Positions 48,582 through 54,989 of a stretch of DNA of 64,000 nt are shown piece by piece. The DNA is taken from NCBI RefSeq assembly GCF_000974425.1, contig NZ_CP010429.1, forward strand, positions 2,232,001-2,296,000, written 5' to 3'. Both the position numbers and the translations under genes were made by a program. The notes below the pieces were generated by a model. That model was not told where the DNA came from. It worked only from the letters and a program-made list of their open reading frames with translations, and searched no databases. Position 1 is the stretch's first letter, and the number at the start of each line of letters is the position of its first letter. Source of the DNA: Spirosoma radiotolerans. GTDB taxonomy: Bacteria; Bacteroidota; Bacteroidia; Cytophagales; Spirosomataceae.

Positions 48582-49312
48582 GCTGGTACGGTGTTTACAG
48601 GCATTTCATCATAGGTACGTCCATTGAGTAGCCGACCAGCGGCTTTCTTATTCGTACCGCCCCACTGTTTAAAGAAAAAAGCCACGCCGGCCGCTTCGCA
48701 TTGCTGACGAATATCGTCTACCCACTCCGGCCGGATAGGGCGCGGCTTTAGGCCACTTTCACCACCGACGATGACCCAGTCAATGCCCGCAAGATTGAGG
48801 TTTGGCAGTGGCCCTAAAAGCGGCTCCAGTGAGAGAAACTTAATCTTTGCGCCGGTAGTCCGTAAAGCATCAATGCGGTCAAGGTGCTTGTCACTTTCGA
48901 CCGATACGCCCATCCACACGTTATCCGGCCAAAAAAGTAGTTGGCCATCCGTTTTGAGCCGGTCAGCCCGCTTGGTTAGTACCTGAAACGTATGCCAACG
49001 GGCGAACGTCATTACCCGAAACACATCCACGATGTAAGCCAGCGGCAAATCTTCGTGAAACAGATCGCTCATGGAGTTGACAAAATAGGTCGTTGGCGTT
49101 TTTCGCTTGAGCGGCAAATCCAGATGGTCGCGGTAGGGGAGTACCGTTTTAAAGTCGGCTTTATACTTCTCAAAGCCGGTAACCTTACCCATCCCCTGTA
49201 AACGTTTGTGCATAATTTCGGCATAGCAAAACTTACAGCCCTGTGATATTTTGGTACAGCCTACGGTTGGGTTCCAGGTCTGCTGAGTCCATTCAATAGA
49301 TGATTCGGCCAT
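48578..49312 (-). CDS. DUF5131 (phage Gp37/Gp68) family protein (244 aa)
   Basis: The signature WNPTVGCTKISQGCKFCYAE carries Cys19, Cys26 and Cys29 (Cx6Cx2C), reminiscent of an Fe-S radical-SAM cluster motif. The middle (NSMSDLFHEDLP, VLTKRADRL, NVWMGVSVES, LEPLLG, WVIVGGESG) is as in other members. The family is common in phages and its reaction is unknown. It overlaps both neighbours (4 bases and 1 base), so it is tightly coupled to the methyltransferase. Confidence 0.88.
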   Translation of the reverse strand: MAESSIEWTQQTWNPTVGCTKISQGCKFCYAEIMHKRLQGMGKVTGFEKYKADFKTVLPYRDHLDLPLKRKTPTTYFVNSMSDLFHEDLPLAYIVDVFRVMTFARWHTFQVLTKRADRLKTDGQLLFWPDNVWMGVSVESDKHLDRIDALRTTGAKIKFLSLEPLLGPLPNLNLAGIDWVIVGGESGLKPRPIRPEWVDDIRQQCEAAGVAFFFKQWGGTNKKAAGRLLNGRTYDEMPVNTVPA

Positions 49313-49554
49313 TATTTCCGTTTTTTGGATTTATCGGGTTTCGCTTCGATTTCGATTGGTGGTTTGATGCCCAGTAGTTCGCGCACGGCCTCGGTTCTGA
49401 TGCTCCGTTCATGTTCGGTCATATCCGGATACGGGCTTTTATCGGTCAGTGTGCAGTAGATAATGTGTAGCTGACCGATGCTGTAAAAGCTCGACAGAAA
49501 GGCTTTGAGGTTTTCTTTATCGGCGAGCGGTACGCTGTGGTGTGGCTTGGTCAT
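49312..49554 (-). CDS. Hypothetical protein (80 aa)
   Basis: Starts MTKPHHSVPLADKENLKAFL and ends with a basic tail (KPDKSKKRK). Helical, with one hydrophobic patch (GQLHIIYCTL). It shares one base with the DUF5131 gene and is preceded by a stem-loop. No family recognised. Confidence 0.7.
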   Translation of the reverse strand: MTKPHHSVPLADKENLKAFLSSFYSIGQLHIIYCTLTDKSPYPDMTEHERSIRTEAVRELLGIKPPIEIEAKPDKSKKRK

Positions 49555-49573
49555 AGCGGGCAGTGGGTAGAGA

Positions 49574-49600
49574 CTGACCAGGCGAAAAACACCTGGTCAG
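49574..49600 (-). other. Intercistronic stem-loop (9-bp stem)
   Basis: CTGACCAGG (49574-49582) pairs with CCTGGTCAG (49592-49600). It lies in the 76-base gap between leftward genes without a clear T tract. Confidence 0.55.
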
Positions 49601-49630
49601 TGCTGAATCAGTGCATTCACATTAGTATCG

Positions 49631-50242
49631 TTAGGCGTCGACCGGGTCGCCGTTGTGTTTTCGGAAAGTGATCGTGACGCTCTTTTTTGTTCGACGGGCA
49701 TCAGTTTTGGCGGTCGATCCCTCCTGATTGGCCTTACCGTCCGTATCGAACATTTCGGTCTGATTGTAGTCAGGACTGTGTTTATGGGCAAGTTTGAGCC
49801 GTTCCATCCGGTTATGCCAATCGCCTTGCCACAATTCATTGTGCGGATGCCAGACGGCCAGTATCTCGGTTTTTTTGATTTCGTTAACGTGTATTTTTTC
49901 AGCGCTTCCGTGATACTTTAATGCCCGTTCGATAGCCTGCTCCGGATCTCTTGCCGGTATCAAATACAAATCCTTATCGTCACCCCACTTGATACCGATT
50001 CGGTAAAATGGGTCAGTTAGCCATTCGTCCGTTGTTCCTGAATAGAAAACGACAGCCGAGAAGGGGGCCTTGTTGATTGCGTCGACGTCAGGGTCTTTAA
50101 TGCGACTTTTCAGGTGTTCGTAACATTGCAATTCAACGTCGCCAAAGTTGACGGCTTCATATAAATAGAGTTCCGAAATCATCTTCCGCTTTTCGTTGGC
50201 CTCGATTTCGTATTTGACTTTCGATTGGTACCAGGTAAGCAT
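49631..50242 (-). CDS. DUF4494-like protein (203 aa)
   Basis: N-terminus MLTWYQSKVKYEIEANEKRK and the following layout (YLYEAVNFGDVELQCYEHLK, then YRIGIKWGDDKDLYLIPARD and EILAVWHPHNEL) resemble DUF4494 proteins of Bacteroidota phages and conjugative elements, which have no assigned function. The C-terminal 45 residues are low-complexity and charged. Part of the leftward replication operon. Confidence 0.6.
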   Translation of the reverse strand: MLTWYQSKVKYEIEANEKRKMISELYLYEAVNFGDVELQCYEHLKSRIKDPDVDAINKAPFSAVVFYSGTTDEWLTDPFYRIGIKWGDDKDLYLIPARDPEQAIERALKYHGSAEKIHVNEIKKTEILAVWHPHNELWQGDWHNRMERLKLAHKHSPDYNQTEMFDTDGKANQEGSTAKTDARRTKKSVTITFRKHNGDPVDA

Positions 50243-50274
50243 AATTGACAGGGGTTTACAGTTGAAAATTGGGG

Positions 50275-50772
50275 TTACAGATTCAGAAAAGCGGCCCGTA
50301 TCGCGTCGCGAACGTCCTGATTAATCCGGGCACTGACGCCGGTATAGAGTTGGCACATTTGAGCGTCCCATTTATCGACTTTGGGGTGATACAGATTGAC
50401 GGTATAGCCGTTGGCTCTCAGGACGTGGATAATGGCGAAGCCCGCGCCGAAGTTGGTGCCCACGTCGACACCTCGTTGAAACATATAGCCCTCGCGAGCC
50501 GCTGCACTCCATTTCTCGAAGTCTTTGGGCAGGCTTTCTTTTTTGCGCTTGTGCATGCCCTTATTGAGCCAGCCAGCCTCAACGAAGAATTCGCTATCTT
50601 CCTTATCTAGCTCAAAGCAGGCTTCCTGTAACGAAGTGAAGTCGAACGCGACGTGCATGACGAACCGGCCGAGTTGGCGGTCATAAACAGCGTAACCCGA
50701 ATCGTTTTTGTCGGGATCTATGCCGATCACGTAGCGACGCTTTTTGCGGTTTATAGGCATTTGGTAGCTCAT
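50275..50772 (-). CDS. RuvC-like Holliday junction resolvase (165 aa)
   Basis: RNase-H-fold endonuclease with candidate catalytic acids D19 (VIGIDPDKND), E65 (FFVEAGW) and D153/D156 (NQDVRDAIRAA), plus the GTNFGAG turn near 106-111. The spacing matches phage RuvC-type resolvases, which cut branched DNA from replication and recombination before packaging. It overlaps the upstream gene by 4 bases. Confidence 0.8.
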   Translation of the reverse strand: MSYQMPINRKKRRYVIGIDPDKNDSGYAVYDRQLGRFVMHVAFDFTSLQEACFELDKEDSEFFVEAGWLNKGMHKRKKESLPKDFEKWSAAAREGYMFQRGVDVGTNFGAGFAIIHVLRANGYTVNLYHPKVDKWDAQMCQLYTGVSARINQDVRDAIRAAFLNL

Positions 50773-51581
50773 TGGTCGGTTTCGTCTTGAGGTTCACTAC
50801 TTGTTTTGCTGGCGAAATACTGCTCCTTGAAATTGTGGTAGTTATGCCGCTCCCGTCGCTCCTGTTGGTCCTCCAGTCGTTTCTGAGTCTCTCTTTTCTG
50901 CTGGAGTGTGGGTTCGCCGTCCGCGAAACGCTGATAGCTTTGCCGAACCGCTTCGACCGAGAGCCGGTTGTCGTTTTCGTTCTGATGCTGCTCCTCGCTC
51001 CGTCCACGTTCACAAAGGGCAAGTCGCTCGGTCGTATCGTAAGCCAGTAGCCAGCCTTCCAGAATTTCCAGATCAAGCCGGTTGTACACTTTCCCATAGC
51101 GGCCGGAGCGGCCCTGGTCGAACGCATAGGCGATTTCCTCGGGTTTGAAATACCAGAAGGACTTAGTAATGTGCCGGGCGGCATCGAGCATTTGGCCCGC
51201 ACTCATCCGGGGCACATTCAATGCGTCGTTGGTTAGGCCGATCAGCACGATCAGCGCTTTGAGCAAAACAACCTCTTCCGTTTTGCAAATGACTGAAAGC
51301 TGAGTACCATGTTTGAGGACATGAGGTAGTCCGTTGGCTGTAATGCCAGCCAGGCCAATACCAACGGCCATAATGTGACCGGCCCGAACCTGCTGGAGAT
51401 GGGCAACCTCGTCGGGCTGACGTTGCGCGAGGGCCGTCCCGATCTTATCGTCCGTTGAGACCACCCGCTTTAGCAAGGGCATCAACGAGATTGAAGGCTG
51501 TTTCGTAGTCTGCACTTCCGTAGCGGTTGGCGTGGGCTGAACCGGTATAGCCGTTTGGGTTGGTTGCAGGTTGGTTTCCAT
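50769..51581 (-). CDS. Putative replication-associated protein (270 aa)
   Basis: A Thr/Gln-rich N-terminus is followed by a helical domain with KALIVLIGLTNDALNVPRMS and KSFWYFKPEEIAYAFDQGRS, then GRYGKVYNRLDLEILEGWL and a charged coiled C-terminus. Proteins of this pattern (DUF6633-like, from memory) follow initiator genes in Bacteroidota elements and may load helicase, but this is inference. The start is uncertain: the ATG at 51581 gives a 137-base overlap with the initiator gene; the internal ATG at 51482 would reduce this to 38. Confidence 0.6.
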   Translation of the reverse strand: METNLQPTQTAIPVQPTPTATEVQTTKQPSISLMPLLKRVVSTDDKIGTALAQRQPDEVAHLQQVRAGHIMAVGIGLAGITANGLPHVLKHGTQLSVICKTEEVVLLKALIVLIGLTNDALNVPRMSAGQMLDAARHITKSFWYFKPEEIAYAFDQGRSGRYGKVYNRLDLEILEGWLLAYDTTERLALCERGRSEEQHQNENDNRLSVEAVRQSYQRFADGEPTLQQKRETQKRLEDQQERRERHNYHNFKEQYFASKTSSEPQDETDQ

Positions 51582-52458
51582 GTTGAGGTTGATTTTCTAA
51601 GGCTTTTTTGATGTCACGTTCATTCCAGGAATTGAGTCGTATTTCGATGTCCCACTGATTTTGGGTTCGCCATTTTTCGACGCCGATCTGAACCGGGTCG
51701 CCTTTCTGGTTTTTGCTCGTCCAGTACCGCAGGAAAGGCAGGTAGATGTGCAGCGGGAACTGATCGGGGAACTGGGTGTAGTAGGTGACCACATCGGCCT
51801 GCAACACGCCGTCGCCGTAGACTTTCCCGGCTGGTATGGGTATCGGTTTTGGGGAAGGGGGGCGGGCGGAACTGGGGGTTAGGGCCTGCCCTTTTTTTTC
51901 TTCTAATTCGACAAAACAGTCATTCGCGGCCACGTCGTTTTCCGCGTTTAAGTTTTCTAAAGTTTTATAAGGTTTTGTATCCTTATATAGACTATCAGGA
52001 ATTTCCTTATACCCTCCAAGGATTTGACTTATACCCTCTAAGGAATTTCCTTGTAGCTCACCGGGACTATAAGGAAATTCCTTAGAGGGGCTATCAGGAA
52101 TTTCCTTATAGTCGTCAGCAGGCGCAGATTTGGACCGTTTACTATCCGTTTTTTCCTTATACCTATCCGCCCTTTCCTTATAGGGTGTAAGGAATTTCCT
52201 TATAGGGGTAATCTCCCGTTTGTTGCCTTTTTTCTGGTTTGGGTCAGAGGTCAAAAGGCCACTTTTAGCCAGCGCCTTAACCAGATCCGTGACGCTTTGC
52301 GGATGAATACAAACCGCGCTGGCGAGTTCAGGATTGGAGTCACGACATACACCATCCGCAGCGATACCGGCCCGGTAACAGATGCGGGCAAATAGCATCT
52401 TCTCAACGGGTGTCCGCTTGAGTTCCATGATGTCGGGACTAATCCAAAGAGAATCCAT
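51445..52458 (-). CDS. Phage replication initiator with embedded origin (337 aa)
   Basis: Residues 1-85 form a winged helix-turn-helix (MLFARICYRAGIAADGVCRD, SNPELASAVCIHPQSVTDLV, KALAKSGLL). Residues about 85-205 are a low-complexity linker with repeats such as YKEIPDS, coded by the DNA iterons described at 51978-52206. Residues 210-305 form a helical domain (YYTQFPDQFPLHIYLPFLRY), probably contacting helicase or loader. This is the layout of lambda O-type initiators, which bind an origin inside their own gene. No phage polymerase or helicase gene is visible, so host replisome recruitment is expected. Confidence 0.8.
   Translation of the reverse strand: MDSLWISPDIMELKRTPVEKMLFARICYRAGIAADGVCRDSNPELASAVCIHPQSVTDLVKALAKSGLLTSDPNQKKGNKREITPIRKFLTPYKERADRYKEKTDSKRSKSAPADDYKEIPDSPSKEFPYSPGELQGNSLEGISQILGGYKEIPDSLYKDTKPYKTLENLNAENDVAANDCFVELEEKKGQALTPSSARPPSPKPIPIPAGKVYGDGVLQADVVTYYTQFPDQFPLHIYLPFLRYWTSKNQKGDPVQIGVEKWRTQNQWDIEIRLNSWNERDIKKALENQPQHGNQPATNPNGYTGSAHANRYGSADYETAFNLVDALAKAGGLNGR
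51978..52206. repeat. Candidate replication origin: iterons inside the initiator gene
   Basis: AGGAAWTTCCTTATA-type palindromic repeats lie at 51997-52011, 52040-52055, 52068-52084, 52096-52110 and 52189-52206. Half copies (TCCTTATA) occur at about 51980, 52153 and 52173. The local stretch is AT-rich compared with the rest of the gene. Location in the linker part of the initiator gene matches lambdoid origins. Confidence 0.75.
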
Positions 52459-52485
52459 AAATCAAGTAGTAGGCTTCAGTAATCG

Positions 52486-52596
52486 TTAGAGCATCGCGGC
52501 CGCGATGAGCAGTAGAGCGACGCCAGCGACGCAGAACAGGCCGAGCGTGAGTATGACACCCACTTCTGGGCCGGGTTCGTGTTTAGGAATGTGCAT
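52486..52596 (-). CDS. Small membrane peptide (36 aa)
   Basis: ATG at 52596: MHIPKHEPGPEVGVILTLGL, then FCVAGVALLLIAAAML. One transmembrane helix with a short N-terminal tail. It fits in the gap between the initiator and the 144-aa gene, on the same strand. No family recognised. Confidence 0.5.
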   Translation of the reverse strand: MHIPKHEPGPEVGVILTLGLFCVAGVALLLIAAAML

Positions 52597-52607
52597 AGGG
52601 GTAGGGG

Positions 52608-53042
52608 TTAAAAGGGTGTTTCACGGCTGGGTCCGTCAAAACTCCAGTCGGGCCGTTCTCTGTCCAGATCGAGCCGAGCCGCCAGCGAGGCCATAGCGTC
52701 GTGATAGGCGTAGCAGTGCAGTAGCGTCTGATTGTCCGCGTTCGTCGTCCGCAGGAGCGCCAGTTCGAGCCGAAAGCGGTAAAAAGCCCAGTCGCGCCGG
52801 TTATGCGTCGACTGCTTGAAATCATCCTGGTAGATCGTTTCGGCGCGTTTGCGGGCTTCGTTGTACAGGGCAAGGCCGGTTAGTTTGCGCTCGAACATCC
52901 TGACATCAAATCCGGCCAAGCGTAGTTCTAAGTCGAATTGATTGTGTTCGAGATTGTCGAGCCAGCCTTTGGGTAATTCGTGCCAGAAAAGTTCGATAAA
53001 CTGGTGAGCCTCGCGTCTGGCCAGGGCGTGGAGCGTCTTCAT
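52608..53042 (-). CDS. Hypothetical helical protein (144 aa)
   Basis: Starts MKTLHALARREAHQFIELFW. Entirely helical and rich in Arg, Leu, Ala; with NQTLLHCYAYHDAMASLAAR near the end. Overlaps the membrane-protein gene upstream by 4 bases. No motif recognised. Confidence 0.65.
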   Translation of the reverse strand: MKTLHALARREAHQFIELFWHELPKGWLDNLEHNQFDLELRLAGFDVRMFERKLTGLALYNEARKRAETIYQDDFKQSTHNRRDWAFYRFRLELALLRTTNADNQTLLHCYAYHDAMASLAARLDLDRERPDWSFDGPSRETPF

Positions 53043-53305
53043 GCTGGGCTGGTCGCGATAAGGCCGAAGGCAAGCAGCACGAGGACCGTGATGACAAAAA
53101 GAATACCGGCAACCTCAGCCCTCCGATTACGGATCGCTTGCCACTCGATACGAATCCAGCGCCGTAAACGGTACACCCAGACCGGCCAGTCGAGCGGACG
53201 GGGGAACTGCTCGCGAAAAAAGACGCCCAGTTGATAGCGGTACCGAATGATGTTGAGGAGAATTAAAAGCAGAGAGACAGCAGCCCAAAATTTCAGCATT
53301 ACCAT
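53039..53305 (-). CDS. Two-helix membrane protein (88 aa)
   Basis: Hydrophobic segments at the N-terminus (LKFWAAVSLLLILLNII) and C-terminus (VAGILFVITVLVLLAFGLIA) flank a basic Trp/Arg-rich loop (WPVWVYRLRRWIRIEWQAIR). It lies early in the replication operon; membrane attachment of replication or superinfection exclusion are possible but unproven. Confidence 0.6.
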   Translation of the reverse strand: MVMLKFWAAVSLLLILLNIIRYRYQLGVFFREQFPRPLDWPVWVYRLRRWIRIEWQAIRNRRAEVAGILFVITVLVLLAFGLIATSPA

Positions 53306-53320
53306 GACGAAAAGGAGTTA

Positions 53321-53339
53321 GCCCGGCTCATCGCCGGGC
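53321..53339 (-). other. Intercistronic stem-loop (6-bp GC stem)
   Basis: GCCCGG (53321-53326) pairs with CCGGGC (53334-53339) in the gap between two leftward genes. Confidence 0.45.
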
Positions 53340-53347
53340 GGTGAGGA

Positions 53348-53668
53348 TTAGGACGCGATGAGGTGATTGATTTCGCCGAGGAGCAGGAATACGATGGAGT
53401 CGATTGACATTCTCGACCGAACGCCGACACTAATCGTGTGAGGCTCATACTTGGGGCTCCATCCGTCCTCGTCGTGTTCATGGCCGGCAACGACCTGGAC
53501 TTTGTACTCCAGCGCCCGGTAGCCGCGCTTGCGGTTATCGTCGATAAACTCGATGCTTTTGCAGCCGTAGGGCCGGGCCGCTTCGAGGGCTTCGTCGAGG
53601 GGTGAGAAATCCCGCTCCAGATCCATTTCGAAGAGCGTAGGGGCTTGGGGAGTCGTTAAAACTTGCAT
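53348..53668 (-). CDS. Hypothetical protein (106 aa), first gene of the replication operon
   Basis: Starts MQVLTTPQAPTLFEMDLERD; beta-rich centre (KSIEFIDDNRKRGYRALEYK, VQVVAGHEH) and a hydrophobic C-terminal helix (SIVFLLLGEINHLIAS). First gene downstream of the operator-controlled promoter at 53.74 kb. No family recognised. Confidence 0.7.
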   Translation of the reverse strand: MQVLTTPQAPTLFEMDLERDFSPLDEALEAARPYGCKSIEFIDDNRKRGYRALEYKVQVVAGHEHDEDGWSPKYEPHTISVGVRSRMSIDSIVFLLLGEINHLIAS

Positions 53669-53693
53669 AATTTTACGTGGTTGAATTTTGATA

Positions 53694-53724
53694 GGCCCCG
53701 TTCTTGCTTCCCGGCAGCGGGGCC
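53694..53724 (-). other. Stem-loop in the 5' leader of the replication operon
   Basis: GGCCCCG (53694-53700) pairs with CGGGGCC (53718-53724), with a further CCCGG-type bulge in the loop. It lies between the promoter at 53742-53749 and the first gene. It could be an attenuator or a rightward terminator (TGTTTTGTTT follows on that side). Confidence 0.5.
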
Positions 53725-53741
53725 TGTTTTGTTTAACGATT

Positions 53742-53782
53742 CAAATGTAACAAATGTTATTCAAATACATAACAAATGTTAT
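53742..53782 (-). promoter_or_regulatory. Leftward promoter of the replication operon with operator pair O2
   Basis: TACATTTG on the minus strand (53742-53749) is a -7 box. Operators GTAACAAATGTTAT (53747-53760) and ATAACAAATGTTAT (53769-53782) are 22 bp apart; the first abuts the -7 box, the second covers the -33 position, where no clear TTG is present. Confidence 0.75.
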
Positions 53783-53806
53783 AAAAAAAGGCAAAAATTT
53801 TTAGCA

Positions 53807-54070
53807 TCAATCGACTACTGCTTGAGCAACCAGCGCTGATCGGACCTGTTTCTCGATTTTTCGCGCATTGAGTACCTCGACCACGGCATCCCAGACCGGC
53901 TCATAGTAAAATTGTCCCGTTACAACTTGCGATACATAGTTATCAGATTTAACAATTCCACGCCGATTTAACACCGCCTGAACTTCCTTCATATACGTAG
54001 AAGCACGAATTTTGCCGCTTAATAGCTTTATATCGCCTTCTGCGTACTTAATTGTTGCGGGCTTTTTCAT
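53807..54070 (-). CDS. Cro-like small DNA-binding protein (87 aa)
   Basis: Starts MKKPATIKYAEGDIKLLSGK. The segment KEVQAVLNRRGIVKSDNYVS then QVVTGQFYYEPVWDAVVEVL resembles the helix-turn-helix of small regulators in Bacteroidota phages, where the recognition helix precedes VxxGQ. It is divergent from the CI-like repressor and its promoter carries operator pair O3, so it fits the lytic-side regulator of the switch. The fold assignment is from pattern, not a search. Confidence 0.7.
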   Translation of the reverse strand: MKKPATIKYAEGDIKLLSGKIRASTYMKEVQAVLNRRGIVKSDNYVSQVVTGQFYYEPVWDAVVEVLNARKIEKQVRSALVAQAVVD

Positions 54071-54126
54071 ATTTCCGTTATATTTGTTTAATGTTTGTTT
54101 TGCCTATGTTAATAGTATTAATGATG

Positions 54127-54167
54127 CAAATATAACAAATGTTATCAAAATGCAAGGGAAATGTTAT
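54127..54167 (-). promoter_or_regulatory. Promoter of the Cro-like gene with operator pair O3
   Basis: On the minus strand, TTG (54153-54155), an 18-base spacer and TATATTTG (54127-54134). Operator ATAACAAATGTTAT lies at 54132-54145; a half-site (AAATGTTAT, 54159-54167) follows at 22-bp spacing. It also lies just upstream of the repressor start, so the repressor may regulate itself. Confidence 0.8.
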
Positions 54168-54183
54168 ATAAAATCATACGTAT

Positions 54184-54786
54184 ATGGAAAAAAAGCCAAA
54201 TGAAGAAAAAGAGCGGCAACGGCAACGGTTTGTTGAGTTTCTTGGCATAAAACCCGATCTGACCGAAATAGCAGAACGGACGGGCATTCTCCGGCAGACA
54301 CTGTATTATCTGACCAAGGGAGGGCGAAATTCATCCGTCACCGCTGAGATACATCGCAAAATGTCGGCTGCTTATCCTGACTATGATATGGATTGGGTGA
54401 TGTCTGGCGTTCGCCGGGCGAAATCGAGGCCAGTGGCCGTTACGGCTGGCGAGGAGCGTGCCCCCGATTACCCAGCTCATACGGAGTCGCCGGTATCGAC
54501 TAGCGAAACCAAGTTATTAGAGGTTGAGAATGCCGGGCTAAAGAGGGAAAACGAATTGCTCCGTCAGACGGTCGAGATATTGCGAAGCATGGTAGGCGAC
54601 CAACTCAAAAAGGATATGGAGGGGTCAAAAAGTGAGTCCGTTAACGATCCCACTCGGGGCAAGCAGTTAGCTATTGGATTAAACTGGGGAATCAAAAAAG
54701 TCGAAAATTCGATGATAAAAATTCCCTTTACCAGCGTTCGGCCGATGAGCCGCACCTGGCCTTATCCAATGCGACGTCAGCCCTAA
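54184..54786 (+). CDS. CI-like phage repressor without peptidase domain (200 aa)
   Basis: Residues about 15-70 form an XRE-type helix-turn-helix (DLTEIAERTGILRQTLYYLT) with the YPDYDMDWVMSG segment typical of Bacteroidota repressors. A linker leads to a leucine-zipper-like coiled coil at about 110-140 (LLEVENAGLKRENELLRQTV). There is no LexA/CI S24 peptidase domain, so induction cannot use RecA-driven self-cleavage. The C-terminal 50 residues are unrecognised. It is divergent from the Cro-like gene and is the best candidate to bind the 14-bp operators. Confidence 0.8.
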   Translation: MEKKPNEEKERQRQRFVEFLGIKPDLTEIAERTGILRQTLYYLTKGGRNSSVTAEIHRKMSAAYPDYDMDWVMSGVRRAKSRPVAVTAGEERAPDYPAHTESPVSTSETKLLEVENAGLKRENELLRQTVEILRSMVGDQLKKDMEGSKSESVNDPTRGKQLAIGLNWGIKKVENSMIKIPFTSVRPMSRTWPYPMRRQP

Positions 54787-54842
54787 GCGTTAACGGTCAG
54801 ATTAGGCAATTGGCCTGATTCGTGGAAGAAAATAGGGGGTTT

Positions 54843-54866
54843 TGCACACACTTTCGCGCACACCCC
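54843..54866. repeat. Candidate integrase arm-type sites, right end
   Basis: TTGCACACAC at 54843-54852 is identical to the left-end repeats; a diverged copy (TTCGCGCACACC region, 54854-54865) follows at 11-bp spacing. It lies 53 bp inside attR. Confidence 0.6.
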
Positions 54867-54918
54867 GAATGTTAGTAAAAAGGGGCTTTGATAATCAGGA
54901 ATTAACGATTGTTTTTTG

Positions 54919-54935
54919 TTCCCGTATCGGTCACT
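54919..54935. repeat. attR core (17 bp)
   Basis: TTCCCGTATCGGTCACT, identical to attL at 4365-4381. Only the tRNA 3' end is duplicated here; no tRNA gene is present. Confidence 0.93.
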
Positions 54936-54946
54936 GTCCAATGACT

Positions 54947-54978
54947 AAAAAGCCCACCTGAAAAGGTGGGCTTTTTTT
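54947..54978. terminator. Host terminator next to attR
   Basis: AAAAAGCCCACCT (54947-54959) and AGGTGGGCTTTTTTT (54964-54978). Before integration it would have followed the tRNA-Glu gene; it also serves the leftward sugar dehydrogenase gene. Confidence 0.88.
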
Positions 54979-54989
54979 ATGCCTGAAAT

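Larger units (their letters stand above)
4365..54935. mobile_element. Complete siphovirus-like prophage integrated in tRNA-Glu
   Basis: Bounded by 17-bp identical direct repeats. An integrase lies beside attL and a CI-like repressor beside attR. It contains terminase small and large subunits, portal, scaffold, capsid, connector proteins, tape measure, tail tip and fibres, holin-like, spanin-like and lysozyme genes, a replication block with a candidate origin, recombination genes and a repressor/Cro-like switch. No core gene is visibly broken, so it may be inducible. Length is 50.57 kb from core to core. The long tape measure gene (1245 aa) and the absence of a recognisable tail sheath suggest a long non-contractile tail. 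Confidence 0.95.
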
